From Prorocentrum cordatum (Eukaryota > Sar > Dinophyceae > Prorocentrales > Prorocentraceae): DNA of 60,613 nt. Position 1 is the stretch's first letter. Each line of letters opens with the position of its first letter. The translations under genes were made by a program, and so were the position numbers. The notes beneath the pieces are model-generated. The model was given only the letters and a program-made list of their open reading frames with translations, was not told the origin of the DNA and did no database searches. The DNA lies in NCBI GenBank assembly GCA_963575745.1, contig CAUYUJ010003448.1, forward strand, positions 392,315-452,927, written 5' to 3'. Positions 38,864 through 50,607 of the stretch are shown here, in pieces.

Positions 38864-39370
38864 TGTTGGTTCTTCGCGATAGCTTCCGTTACTGGCCCCG
38901 CTCCCCTGTATCCCCCCGTTGGTCACGTCATGATTCGCGCTGGCGCCGTCTGGGATGTAGCCATTCCTCGGCCATTCCCAGACGGTGCCGGCGCGAATCG
39001 TGAGGTCCCCGGCCCCCTCCCCCCACTCCCTCTACGCCCCCCGGCCACTCCCGTCAACGCCAGGGACAATGGGCAAACACCTTCCGTCGCGAATGTTTCG
39101 CACCGTGGGGATGTCAGGGTCCTCCTTCTCCTCTTCCGCCTCCTCCTCCTCCGCGTCCTCCTCCTCCTCCTCCTGCTGTTTCTCCTCCGCCTGGCTCGCC
39201 CCCTCCCCCCCGCCCCGGCCGCCCCCTGCAGGGCGGGCGGGTGTCGGACGGAAGAGGCCGTGCGCCTTCTCCCGGTCGGCCTCCTCCCAACGGAACGGAG
39301 GGGGAGGGGTAATGGGAAAGAGGGGCGGGGGAAACGGAAGAGCTCGCGTTCCAAGGTTTGCCGTCATATG
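38864..39370. other. no gene; imperfect hairpin at 38932-38998
   Basis: ATTCGCGCTGGCGCCGTCTG-GGA at 38932-38954 is repeated inverted near 38976-38998 with about three mismatches around a loop of about 21 nt, a fold-back structure. TCC tracts lie near 39120-39185. No coding sequence is supported. Confidence 0.45.
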
Positions 39371-39374
39371 CAAA

Positions 39375-39640
39375 CGGAAGAGAAGGAGGAGGAGGAGGCG
39401 GAGGAGGAGGAGGAGGAGGAGGAGGAGGAGGAGGAGGAGGACGAGGAGGAGGAGGAGGAGGACGAGGAGGAGGAGGAGGAGGAGGGAGGAAGAGGAAGGA
39501 GGAGGAAGGGGAGGAGGGAGGCCGGAGCGAGGAGGAAGGAGGGAGGAGGAGGAGGAGGGGGAGGGAAATGGAGGAGGAGGAAGAGTGAGGAGGAGGAGAA
39601 GGAGGGAGGAGGAGGAGGAGGAGAGTGAGGGCAGGAGAAG
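39375..39640 (+). repeat. GGA microsatellite
   Basis: About 265 bp of GGA-rich sequence with AG interruptions. Open frames in all readings are artefacts. Confidence 0.9.
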
Positions 39641-40146
39641 GGTGATGGGGGACGAGGATCATGGGGAGCCGCGATGGGGGACCCCGATGGGGGTCGGGGG
39701 CGTGGGTTCCGCAATGCTGTTTGTGAACGATGGTGAAGGGGAAGGGGGGGGGGGGCGCAAGGTGGGGGGGTCGGTGGCTGTGGGTGGGTGCGCATCCCGC
39801 GCGTGGTTCTCAAGTCGCGACGGACGGTAGAAGAGGGTTATAGGGTGTTGCAATTTTCGGCCTCCCGGGGCCCTCTCTTTTTGGCGCCCGTTGCAGGCAG
39901 AAGCCAACCGAAGAGCAGACTTCAACAGCGCCGCTCGCCGATGTGAAATTCTCTTCGGGCGAGCTCTGACCACGGGAGTGCACTGAACGCACTCCAATCA
40001 GCGGTATACGGCATCACCAGTGGCACCCACGCGAGGCACCAACCCGGCTGTACCCCCCCCTTCATGGGGGAGACCACCGAAGCCGCTCCCGCACTGCGCC
40101 CAAGTGGGACGGGCAGGAGCAGGAGCAAAGGGCCCCCCCCCCCGTC

Positions 40147-40602
40147 TTAGAGGGCCACATTGGAAACAGGGTGGCGGCCAGCCCAAATTCTCCGAACGCG
40201 CATGGCCGCCCCCGCCACGGAGCTCTTGGACTTGGGCACCAATTTGCAAACAGCCTGCAAATACGTAGCGTTGCCCGCCCCCACCTGATCTGCTCCACAG
40301 CGCTGGCAGAAGAAAGCCAGCCCGTTCTGAACACAGTCGTGCCCCATGGCGTGGAAAATGTCTATGGCGGACGAAGAAGCCACAGGTGGGGCGGGCAACG
40401 GTGGCACCGCCACGTCGGAGCCGTCTGGCATCGCGACCATGCCAATCGACGACAACAAGGACGCCTCCCAAGCCACCGTATCGCCAGCACTGAGCTGGCT
40501 AAAACAACTGTCAGCCGAAGCGCGCTGGTACTCCGACGGAGCGCAAGTCTTTGCACGCGTACCGAACATGTTCTCATAGGTGCGCTTCGTGCGTGCTACC
40601 AT
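40147..40602 (-). pseudogene. LINE B C-terminal zinc-finger segment
   Basis: The minus strand has AMGHDCVQNGLAFFCQRCG then ADQVGAGNATYLQAVCK, a C..H/C pattern at the C terminus like the cysteine-rich tails of some non-LTR retrotransposons. It follows the RNase H piece in the expected order. Degenerate sequence to about 39850 probably completes the 3' end. Confidence 0.5.
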
Positions 40603-40735
40603 GTTGCTCGACCTGCGTCGGACCTCACCTTTGGACTGTACCCAACAAAGGTCGTGGCCCGTGACGCTGGCAGGTTGGACAGCAGTAGGGGGCCTAGTTG
40701 GCCGCCGGGTAGCACATCTGGCTCGGCTGCTTTAG

Positions 40736-41527
40736 CTAATTCGACTCTGTGGGCAACTGCCCAAGAAACATACTTCGAGAAAAGCTTCGCCTCTTTGAGC
40801 GCTCTCTTGGGCGCCTCCGCAAGACTCCCCGAAACGGCGATCTCAGAGGCTCCGGCCTTAGCAAAATGGTCGGTCCACGAATTGCCGAAGATCCACAGGA
40901 ACGGCGCTCTCGGGTTGAAGGGCGCATCTTCGAGCTCAAGGTGCGAGGGTGCCCGCGCAAACGACGGCGGGGCGCCTGCTGTCTCTCGGTCAGCGCGAAA
41001 ACCTTACTCCAGACAAGGGCGCGCTTGGGGCAGAGCTGTCTGGCCCTGCGCGCGGCCCAGCGCTCGGCGTTCCCAACCGCCTGCAGCAATGACCCAGGCA
41101 GGCCTCCAGAGGCCGCTCGGAGAAGGGCCCCTTCCTCCGACAGCCGCGCGACCGACCGGCCGCGCCTTCCGAGGGCAAGGTTGTTCGACAGGAGCCCAGA
41201 GCCGTCCGTGAAAACCACCGTTCCCCAGGTGCTCGAGCTCGAACCCCAATCGCCCCACAGCAGGGTATGAGGGTCAGGGGTGGGTGGGGGCGGCTTGATG
41301 GGCTCGAAAGGCACCGCCAAACACATGCCTACATGATCGGCCTCGGCCTGTCCCAAGGCAATTGGACCGTGTGTCCGCGCGCGCTCTCGGGTCTCGGCCA
41401 GTTCCTCAGGGAGGTTGCCGCGGTCCTCATTTTCCAAGCTAGCTCGCAAGCCTTGACATTCAAACAACATGTGGGGGTAGGACTCAGGCTCCAATTTGTA
41501 CAACTCGCACGCACTCGAACGCACCAA
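40736..41527 (-). pseudogene. LINE B RNase H domain
   Basis: TVVFTDGSGLLSNNLALG gives the first catalytic Asp, and VGNAERWAARRARQLCP the catalytic Glu. A second frame supplies FLWIFGNSWTDHFAKAGA, the 'GN..aD..A' helix region, so a frameshift lies near 40930. Upstream, SACELYKLEPESYPHMLFE plus C is a Cys/His pattern typical after the RT domain. Non-functional as read. Confidence 0.55.
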
Positions 41528-41534
41528 CGCACGC

Positions 41535-41972
41535 TCAGCCTTTCGAGCTTGAATCCAAATCCCGCCAGCCCAGAGAGCTCAACGCCCCCGCGTGGGTGGC
41601 ATGCTTGACCGCCGCAGAGGTGCCTCCTACGTAACGCCGCAAGGCCCGCATCCAGACCGCCCCATGCCGAGGCAGATCCGCGTGGCGATCGAGGAGGCAA
41701 CTGGCCTGCCACCCCTGGATGCTGGCTCCGAGTCTCTCCCGCGCGTCAGCAGGGGGCACCGCGAGCAAGGAAAAACGCGCGCCTGAGTCGTCGACTAGGA
41801 GCGCTGATGATCTCATATCCCAATCAACGCGCCGAAGAGAGACCAAGACAGCCACCGGGCCGCTAGCGTGGGCCCAATCGGCAGGGCACCTGTCATGCTT
41901 CAGAGCGAGGGCCCTCCAGGCCCGCTCCAACCTGCCAAGGGAGACCTGGGCGCATGCAATGACTGGGCGCAA
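41535..41972 (-). pseudogene. LINE B post-RT segment
   Basis: An open minus frame with SLGRLERAWRALALKHDRC and LPRHGAVWMRALRRYVGGT, an Arg/Trp-rich helical region in the place of the RT thumb/connection between RT and RNase H. It has no catalytic motif of its own; assigned by position. Confidence 0.4.
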
Positions 41973-42281
41973 AGTGGCGTGGCAGATCGGGCCATCTCAA
42001 GGGTCTTTCTGGGCCATCAAGTACGCAGTGAGCCCAGAAGGGGCCTTCCTTAACCCCCCCCCACGAGAGCCCCAGCGGCGCGACGCAACGTCCTGAAGTC
42101 TTTATCTGGGGCCCCGCTCACCGTGGCGCAATGGTTGGCCGAACTCAACGGCCCCGAACGCCAAATGACAGACGCCTTGTTGCCAGCGGCCCTTCGAAAC
42201 GCCTTCGCTCGAACGACTCGTTTATTCAACTTGCTCATCCTGGCTCGAGTCCGGTGGCGCCTGCGATCAGCGCCGTGCAGC

Positions 42282-42752
42282 TCATGGCCAAGATTCCCGG
42301 TGCTGGGCTTTACGGGCAAACCGATGTCGGCCGCGGGCCTGCGCGCCGCGCGCGCGGCCTGCGGGCAGGCTGCCACCGGACTGGACTAATCCATCTGCAG
42401 GATTAGGCCAAGCTGCCTTGCCTGCGCGATGAAAGCCTTGACTGCAAGACAAAGCTGGAAACATCATTGTCGCGCCCACGCCCGTCCACTGCAACGCCGG
42501 GTCATCCGCGAGAGCCCTCGGCACCGCGCCCAGGGTGCGCAACCGTCTCGTGATGCGGCGCGTCAGTAGCGTCGGCATCATCGTGGAATGTGAACATCCC
42601 GCCGATATCCCCTGTGTCGTGGAAAACCGCGTCGGCCAGGAATCATGCGCTTTGATCGCTCTCGGCTGCCGGTGATACTGCAGTAACATCCATGGGAATC
42701 TCATAGGGTACCCACGTGCACGGCCCTCGGAGATCAAGGCGTGCGAGTTCAA
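42282..42752 (-). pseudogene. LINE B reverse transcriptase remnant
   Basis: The minus strand reads TTQGISAGCSHSTMMPTLL, matching the 'QGi..GC..a' RT motif, and ALADDPALQWTGVG, matching the 'DD..LQW.G' catalytic motif with the Asp pair kept. The N-terminal fingers are not readable in one frame (42753-43270 is degenerate). Confidence 0.6.
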
Positions 42753-43877
42753 GCATTCGAAACATTTGCATGCATCAAAGACCGCGGTGAGCGCCTTTAA
42801 TCACAGCAGCTGCGCCACTTCCGACTCCAGGCTGCGGGGGAAGAAGCAGCATGGCTGGGGGGCCTGCCTGGGCCACCGTAGCCCCGAATGTCAGGAATGT
42901 CAGCGCCTCTGAGCCACGCCTTTGATCTTGGTGGCCTCGCCTTGGCCCGCAGCCGCGCTCGCGTCTGCCTTCGGCAGTCGCGCCAGCTCGTTGACGATGC
43001 GCTCGTCAGGCCGCATCAGTAGTGCCTCGCAGCGATTCTAAAGAGCTGCCAGCGTGTCCAGAGCCACATCAGACATCTACTGCAACGCCCTCGGTGTAAT
43101 GCGTGAGGGGCCCGCGGCAGTGCCCTTCGAAAGCGTGGCGCGTGCGCGGCGCAGTTGGGGGCCAGCTAGCGGGGGTCACAGCTCCCACCTCTGAGCGTCC
43201 TCCGGCAGCCCTAGCGGCTCAAGGCCGCGGCAGTTCCGCACCTCCTTCCATCTGGACAGCTCTCGCTCAGCTAGTGCATGGAGCTCTCCGCGTGCAGCCG
43301 CGCCTGCCACCTCTTGCAATGCTGCAATCTTGGTGGCGCGATGGGCTTGCCCCGATCCACCTCCGATGAACGCTTGACGCGCCCATTCCTTGAAATTGCA
43401 TTCCCGGCATGTTGATTCTGTCGTAGTTGGTGCTGCGCCTCCTTCAGGATGGCCCCAACGGTGGCCTGGAAATCGTCGGCCGTGACCACCTTGAGCCCGC
43501 GACGGAAGAAAACGCCAGCAAATTCGCGTAACTCCTTGGGGGCTCCAGCATTGCCAACTATCCGCCTGAATAACGCCAAGACTTCTACGGAGAAGCTCAT
43601 GATGTCGTCAAATTGGCGGACGCTCAGGGTGCACATTGCACTGGCAGACTGCAGCCTCTGGATCTTAGTGACCATGATCGAGCGCGTGGCGTCTAGGTGC
43701 TCAGCCCACTTAGCCGCTGCGCCCCACGCGCGCGCCTGCTTGCTCTGCTGTAGCCTGTTGCACGGTGGCTTCCGCTTGCGAACCGCCCACTTGGTGCAGC
43801 TAGCTCCTCCCCGGCCATTGCGTTTCGCCCGATCCCACCTCCATCGTCGCCGCGTCCCATCCTCCATCATCGCCGCA
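42753..43877 (-). pseudogene. LINE B linker, degenerate
   Basis: Minus-strand frames contain the basic, Ala-rich segments expected between endonuclease and RT (for example GAAAKWAEHLDATRSIMVT), but with several frame changes. No separate gene is seen on either strand. Confidence 0.35.
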
Positions 43878-44576
43878 TCACATCCTACCTGGAGGCCCGT
43901 CTGAGTCGTGGTAGCGTCGATGAGGTGCCTCACTCTCTGCCAGGTCTCGGGGTGGTCTAGCGCGACCGACAGGCGGAATCGCTCCGATCGGAGCTGGCTC
44001 GTCAGGTGCCCTGCACCGCATGGGAACGTCCGCCGCCTGCAGATGATGGGGCACTGGCCTGCGTTTCGAAGTGAGCTCTGCCTCGTCCAGGGCGGGCTGC
44101 CTGACCTCGGTGACCAGATTGGCCGCCACCAGAGCGCAATCAATCACCGACCCCTTCTCACCCTGACGGCACGTGATGGCTGTGGTCGCCATCGCGACGC
44201 CACCCACAGCATGGATCCAGCTGCAGCCCGACACATCGACCGTCATGTGGAAATCTCCCAACACGGGCCAATCCATACACAGGCAGTTGAACACATGAAC
44301 ATACTGCAGCAGCGTGCTCAGCGTCTCGTCGTTCGCCGCGCTATACCAGTCGCTAGGTCGAAGGTGAGCTGAAATGACGCAATGCCTCCCTTCACCCCCC
44401 CAATGCGCGTGAGCGGCCACCGGCCTTCCTTCTTGGTGCACTGGCGATGGTGTGGCTGGCGGCCTCGCGGGCGAGATCTGGTTCTTGGCAAGAGCTGAAC
44501 CCGCCGCGGACGTCCCAGACCCACGGCTGGTGGGTATAGCGCCATGATATCCAAAGTCTCGGAGCCTGGGCTGCAC
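43878..44576 (-). pseudogene. LINE B apurinic-type endonuclease
   Basis: HCVISAHLRPSDWYSAAND, LCMDWPVLGDFHMTVDV and RQGEKGSVIDCALVAANL correspond to the middle and C-terminal motifs of LINE endonucleases ('GDFN' altered to GDFH, and 'S.iD..l'). The loss of the Asn suggests an inactive enzyme. The N-terminal motif is not readable upstream. Confidence 0.6.
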
Positions 44577-45234
44577 TCGGTCCAGCTTGTCCTCCGCGGC
44601 GCGGTGCCATTGCGATGGCGCGCCCAGGCATGCCCCCCCATGTAGTCACGCAAGGGCCCGTGGGAGGTCGAACTGACCGCGGCGAAGCATCCCTTGCACA
44701 GGCCAGCGTGTTGACCCTTACTGTATCGGGGCCCCCACTCGTCGCGGGCAGCGGCGCCTGGAGGGTCGCGCTTGGAACGGTCGCGCGGCTGTGCCGTCCT
44801 TGGGGGGGAGGCCTTGGGATGCTCGGGGGGCCGCGCCCCTGCCCCCCCTGGCTAACGCCGCTCGAGGCAGTCAGTGGCAACGAATGGGGGGCCGGCCTCA
44901 GGGTGCTCGCCGAGCCCCCCCCCTACCGCCCCCCCGTGGCAGACGGGTCCAGCCCGCGCTGCCTCGCAGGCAGCGGCGCGATTCCTGCTCCTCGTGCCGA
45001 CGGCGGCCCCCGATCTGGGACCCGCGACGCTGCCGACGGCGGCGCCGACGGCCGTCTTTGAACGGGGGCCCGCGGCGCTCGGAGGGCCCCCCGGCCTCGC
45101 GACTGCCGCGTTCTCCACTGCCTCCGCAAATGCATGAGCAGCTGCTAGGCACCCTGAACCACGTGGCGACTCATTTCTGGGTAGCCGCGATGGCACGCCA
45201 GGTCTTTGCGCCCTGGCGCTCGTGGCGACGGAGC
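44577..45234. other. GC-rich spacer of LINE B
   Basis: Very GC-rich sequence with G and C homopolymers and a repeated GTAGCCGCGATGGCAC (45181 and 45239). It lies between the endonuclease and ORF1-like parts on the minus strand. No motif recognised. Confidence 0.35.
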
Positions 45235-45858
45235 CTAGTAGCCGCGATGGCACACTAGGCCTCTGCGCTCTAACGCCAGACGAAGACGCGCTCCGACTGG
45301 CAGATGCTCCAGCCCAGGGGAAGAACGTCCCTGGCCATCTGGGGGAGACGGCGTCGCCATCAGCCGCGACGATGTCCTCTGCCCAGGGGAGTTGCGTCCC
45401 TGGTCATCTGAGGAAATACCCGCAGTCGCCTTCCGACATGTCGATGTCCCCAGCCCAGGGGAGACACATCCCCGGCCATCTGGGGCAGTATCCGAGCACG
45501 CCATGCGACCGGCAGCAGCCCCCAGCCCGAGGGAAGAGCGTCCCTGGCCATCTGGGGAGGTAGGCGTCGGAGCCGTCCGACCTGTCGCTGCCCGCAGCCC
45601 GGGGGAGACGCATCCCTGGCCATCTGGGTTTCCCAATGCTGTGTCCTGGCTCGAACCGAGATCCGCTCCAAGTTCGTCGTCCGCCCCCCAATCCAGGAGC
45701 GTGAGCGGGTCGACCTCGCCATCATCCAGCATCGTTCTCGGGAGAAAGGGGACCGCATCAGCGCGCGACGCGACCTCCTCTCCAGCGGCGCCACTTGCAG
45801 ACGCAACAGACATCATCGTCATAATATGGTCAAGTACCATCGCCACCCGTAAGGACAT
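45235..45858 (-). pseudogene. LINE B ORF1-associated frame with 24-residue repeats
   Basis: A 207-codon minus frame holds five tandem copies of about 24 residues of the form PDGQGCVSPGLRAATGR plus seven variable residues (72-bp period, about 45300-45640). The N-terminal part is acidic (LLDWGADDELGADLG). The repeats do not match a named domain. Position places it at the end of the ORF1-like region of LINE B. Confidence 0.4.
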
Positions 45859-45865
45859 CCAACCC

Positions 45866-47014
45866 TTAATGCGGAGAAAAAGCCCTCGTAGCTTGCCTGG
45901 TCTGTTTGGCCAGCAGTCGCGCTTCGTCTTCGGCCTCGGGGGCCTTGTGGCCTGCCGCTAAAATTAAGTCCTTGACCGCCTCCAGCGGCTTGGTGGTCTC
46001 AGGGTTGTCAGGCAGGGCTGCCGCTGCGTCTGCTTCACTCCCTTCGGGCTCTGCGATGCGGGCCTTCTTCGCCGCCGTCTCGGTGGGCCTGCCGTGGAGC
46101 ACCTTTGGCAAGGATTCGACCAGCTCGCCGCCGCCGGCAGCTCGTGCGATCTCCTCCAAGTCCACGAGGGCGATCTCCACATCGCACAATTGCGCGCTGT
46201 CCCCTGTTCTTTTTGGAGGCGGGTTGGCACTAATAGACCCCGCCTCCCGTATGGTCTGCTCCACCTCGAGCGCGTCCTTGCGATGCTGGTCGAGCTGCGC
46301 ATTTTCTTTCTCGATCTCAGCCTGAAGCACCGCGATCTGCTTCGTCTTGGCCGCGACCGCGGCCTCGGCCTTCTCGATGCGTGCCTTAATCCGCCCCAAC
46401 TTCTAATTGAGGCCACTGGGCTGCGCCGAGACTGGCTGCGCACCGCGCAGCTCCGCAAGAAAGCCAACGAGCTCCTTCTGCAGCGCCGCAAACTAGGCCG
46501 GAGCACTCTCCGAAGCATCGTCCGTGGTGCACTCGAGAATGCCGTCGATCTCGGCAAGCCTCTGCTTCTTCGCCCCCGCTTGGGAGCAGCCTTCATCAGC
46601 GACCTCTGTTGCCTTGGCCTGGGCAGAGCTGCGCTTCCAGGCCTCTCGCTCCTTGTCGAATGTAGCCCGCATCTGCTGCGTGCGCAATTCCATTCGCTTG
46701 GTCAGCTTCTCCACGTCCGTAATGTGGCTCGACGCGCCCACTTTCTGCTGCTTTGCAAAGATTGAGGGCGCCTTCTGCTGCGCATTCTCCTTGCTGCAGG
46801 CTTGTGGCCACAAAACCTGCACTTCCACCACCTCTGGCGACGGTCGTCTCTGCTGCCACCACTGTGCAATCCCATCGACACAAGGTGAGACCGTCGGAGG
46901 TGCGAGCCCGAGCGGGCTCAGAAAGCAGCTCGCAACCTGGGCGAACAAGCCGACCGGACAATCGGTAGCAAGCCGCGGACTAGCGGTATCCGTTCTACTG
47001 TCGGGGACAACCAA
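45866..47014 (-). pseudogene. LINE B ORF1-like coiled-coil region
   Basis: Two overlapping minus frames. The first (46493-47014) has KLTKRMELRTQQMRATFDK and a cysteine-containing start. The second (45866-46399) has RIKARIEKAEAAVAAKTKQ then IAVLQAEIEKENAQLDQH, a strong coiled coil. Coiled-coil ORF1 proteins bind element RNA in LINEs. The frame break at about 46400-46490 suggests decay. Confidence 0.45.
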
Positions 47015-47359
47015 AACCTTGAGCCAAATGGGTGCGGAAATCTCCTGGGGCCCTCACTGGGCCCCCGGGCCGCCAAAAATGACTTGGGCTGCACGACCAG
47101 CCCTGGGGAATCTGTCTCGACCTCTGGGGGTCCACGGTATGAGCAAATCTCGACGACCGAATTCTGGGAGGGGAACGGGGGGGGAGTGGAAAGATGGAGT
47201 AGGCGGATGCGGGGGAGGAGAAGGCGGATGGGGGAGGAGCGGGGAACAGGAGGAGGGAGGGGCAAGGGAGTGAGGGACATGAGAAACAATAGGGATGGCA
47301 AGGAGAGGAGGGGCATTATGACAATGGAGTGGAGCGGAGTTGACTGGACACCGCTGCGA

Positions 47360-48480
47360 TGCAGATCGTGGATTTGGGACACCTGGACTGGAGAGCATTC
47401 GATCGGCGAGTCGATTGCTCGGCTCGGCTCAGGCATTTGGGGTTGAACCCCCTGACAAATCCTGTCGAGATACGCTCTACCTGTAGCAGACTTCATGTTC
47501 GAACCAGGGCCTTTGAGGGTCCGCCCAGCCTTTTAGGCGATAGCCTCACACTCAACGCAATACCAAATCTGAAGGGTAGGATGAACATTCAGGGTGTGCG
47601 TAGTATGGGCCCAGCCCCCGCGATGTGCGAGTAGATAGCCCCGCCTACTTTGTACAACCTGGGACAGCCAGAGTCCACGAATTCTTTCACATTGGCGAAG
47701 GCTGCAGAGCCAAAGCATGCGAGGCACCTCCGACCGCGCTCGGCCAGGCGATGCCGAGACGTGAGGGCAGAGACAGCGGCGGCAGCAGGCGGACGGGGAG
47801 GGGGAGGATGGGTCTCACAGGAGCCTCGGGGGCCTCGAGTCACATCCTTTCCTCGCTGTCAGCCTCCTGGTTGGCTTTGATGCTGTCTAGGGTGGTTCGC
47901 AGGATCCGCTTACGTATGAGGAATGCTTCCGCTCCCACAGCAACACCTGGTGGCGGACAGCGTCGGGCAGCCTTGCTTTAGCAGCGGCGAAGCCCGCGAA
48001 CTCGTCGGCCAGGAGGTTGCCGATGGCCATGTAGCGGTTGGCACGTCGTTCGTGAGGTGTGAGTGTCCACAGTGCTGCAACTTCAGAGAGTACGCGATTC
48101 ACCATCAAATCTCCAATCAACTTCCATGTCACCGTATCTTGACCTGCTGGACTGAGGTACTGTTGGCATGCCATCCTGCAGCAACACATTCACAGTCTAT
48201 CACATATGTGAGAACACAAAGATGTACACCACAGGGACGAATCCAACACATACAGTTCGCCTCTTGCCGGGCCGCCCAGGGGGTCAACGACTGCCCCGCA
48301 TAACTGGATCTCGGGCAAGAGGCTGGCCACACACACACACACAATAGTAACACCGACTCGGGCGAACTGGTGCCTGTGTCTACTCCCCCGCTCGCATCGC
48401 CGAACATTTCACCTGGATTGATCGCGTTACCTGCACCAAAGACTCCCTGGGTCCACTTGTTGATGCCTGTGGATTTCAGG
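47360..48480 (-). pseudogene. LINE C 3' remnant (RNase H and zinc finger)
   Basis: MFGDASGGVDTGTSSPE (about 48380-48430) may be the RNase H start. RRANRYMAIGNLLADEFAG then FAAAKARLPDAVRHQV (47887-48060) gives its 'GN..AD..A' helix. Downstream, RHRLAERGRRCLACFG and LQIWYCVECEAIA supply CxxC pairs of a C-terminal zinc finger. Several frames are used, so it is a relic. The 5' part is absent; GGA tracts lie upstream. Confidence 0.5.
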
Positions 48481-48849
48481 CTGGTCTCTTTCGGGGGCTC
48501 GGTGACCTCCGTCCGCATTCTTGGGGTGAGGCCGCGCAGCCAGAGACCCTCGGGAGGCTGGCGGGAGGGGAGGGGGAATGGGGTGGGGGGAGGGAATGGG
48601 GAGGGGGGGAGGAGAGGGGGAAGGGAGGGGGCAGGGGGAGGAGGGGGAAGAGGGCGGGACGGGGAGGCAAGCCGCGGACAAAGCGCCCAAGGGCGGGCGG
48701 CGGGTCCGAGCCGCCGGGCGCTCGCGGCGTGGACGTCGCAGGCCCGCGGCCGTCGTCCTCGCGCGTGCGCGCGTGGCGGCTGGAGGGTAGGAGCTCCGCG
48801 TTCGCGGGCGGGAGTGGGGGAGAAGCAGAGGACAGGGAGGAGGAAGCGG

Positions 48850-49670
48850 GAGGATCGGAGGGTGAGTGGGAGGAGGAGGAAAAGGAGGAGGAAGAGGAGG
48901 GGGAGGAGGGGGATGAGGAGGACGAAGAGGAGGAGGAGGAGGAGGAGGAGGAAGAGGAGGAGGAGGAGGGGAGGAGGAGGAGAGGAGGAGGAGGAGGAGG
49001 AGGAGGAGAGGAGGAGGACGAAGAGGAGGAGGAGGAGCAGGAGGAGGAGGGGAGAAGGAGGAGGAGGAGGAGGAGGAGGAGGAGGAGGAGGAGGAGGAGG
49101 AGACGAAGATGAGGGAGGAGGAAGGAGGAGGAGGGAGAGGAGGAGGAGGAGGAGGAGGAAAAGGCGGAGGGAGGAAGAGGAGGAGGAGGGACGAGGAGGA
49201 AAAGGATGAGGAGGAGGGGGAGAAGGTGGAGGAGGAGGAGGAAGAGGAGGATGAGGAGGAGGAGGACGACGAGGATGACGACGAGGAGGAGGAGGAGGAG
49301 GAGGAGGAGGAGGAGGAGGGAGGAGGAGGAGGAGGAGGAGGACGAGGAGGAGGAGGAGGAGGAGGAGGAAGAGGAGGAGGAGGAGGAGGAGGAGGAGGAG
49401 GAGGAGGCGGAGGCGGAGGCGGGGCGGAGGAGGAGGCGGAGGAGGAGCATGAGGAGGAGAAGGAGGAGGAGGGGAGGAGGAGGAGGAGGAGGAGGAGGAG
49501 CAGAAGAAGAAGAAGAAAGAGAGGAGGGGGGGGGGGGGGGGGAGGGGGAGGAGGAGGAGGAGGAGGAGGAGGAGTAGGAGGAGAGGAGGAGGAGGAGGAG
49601 GAGGAGGAGGAGGAGGAGGAGTAGGAGGAATAGGAGGAGGAGGAGGAGGAGGAGGAGGAGGAGGAGGGGG
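48850..49670 (+). repeat. 800-bp GGA microsatellite
   Basis: A nearly continuous GGA/GAG/GAC purine tract with a G homopolymer near 49528-49543. On both strands this yields open frames over 400 residues of Ser, Pro, Leu, Glu or Gly that are not genes. A long polypurine tract can form triplex DNA. Confidence 0.95.
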
Positions 49671-50283
49671 GGGTCATGGTAAAGCATGCTGGGTCCCGAA
49701 AGGGCCCCCCCAAAGGCCGCGAGAACAACATCGGTTGAGGAAAAATCGAGACTCTCTGAGGTGCGGCGGCCCTGGAGGATGTCTCGGGCGACGCGGCCTT
49801 TTCAGAGCGTTACAGAACGCTCTGAGAGCGCTCCAGAGCGCCCGGGAACGGATTTTATCCTCGTCCTAGCCCCGCCCAATGTAGGTAACACGGCGGGAGC
49901 CAGCACGCAACACTTTTTTACGTCGGCGGCCAGGCAGAGTCACTGCGCCGGCGAGGAAGCATAACGGGGCTGCCTTTGGAAGAGACTTGTGCCACCATGC
50001 GGCGCGCAACGCACTCGAAACCTGAAGACGCACGCATCCTTCTCTCGGGGCCGGCGGAGCAACGTAAGCCTCTTGAGCGACGCGTGCCGGACGGCTCACC
50101 TGCGGGGGCAGGCCGACAACTGCCTCGGGTCAGAAGGCGGGCCGCGTGGAGGCCCGCGGGGTGCCGGCTGCCGGGGCCCCTCGCGCATCGTCCGCCTCGG
50201 CCCCCGCGGCTCCCAAGCACTGCCTTTTGTTGTCTCGCGGGTCCGGCGAGGCGCGCAGGTCGGTCGAGCGGCCCAGGGGGCAC
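49671..50283. other. no gene recognised
   Basis: Unique GC-rich sequence. CAGAGCG-type words (49801-49845: CAGAGCGTTACAGAACGCTC, then TGAGAGCGCTCCAGAGCGC) form small inverted repeats. No coding motif on either strand. Confidence 0.45.
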
Positions 50284-50443
50284 TGGACTTCGAATCGCGC
50301 ACTGCAAGGTGCAGGGGAAATAGATGCAGGGCAGCCGCGGAGGGGAGGAACGGGCGTGGGGGTAAAGTCCGGCAATGCAGGACGCGGCCCTCAAACACTG
50401 GCGGCAGCGAGAAGTATCCAGACCGCCTCGAGTTCGACCCCCA
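50284..50443 (+). repeat. left direct repeat flanking the RT relic
   Basis: TGGACTTCGAATCGCGCACT through GCGGCCCTCAAACACTGGCG to CCTCGAGTTCGACCCCCA matches 51658-51821 in the same orientation at roughly 80 percent by eye. Confidence 0.55.
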
Positions 50444-50607
50444 AGTTCACTGCAATGCGAAAGCTTCAACCTCGACCGACGATCTTTTAATCTTTGGCAC
50501 CGCGCCAAAACTACTGGCGCGCCTCCTCCGGTAGCCAGAAGAGGAGCTTTGGGGCCTGTGGGCGCTGTGCCTGCTAAGCCATCACGGCTACGGACTGCTA
50601 CTACTGC

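Noticed and set aside
42870-42890. Another spliced-leader relic (CCGTAGCC in LINE B)
   Set aside because: Only the first eight bases agree; the 3' half of the leader is absent.
48427-49731. Open frames over 400 residues on both strands
   Set aside because: They translate GGA/TCC microsatellite into Ser, Pro, Leu, Glu or Gly runs. All frames are open because the triplet repeat lacks stops.
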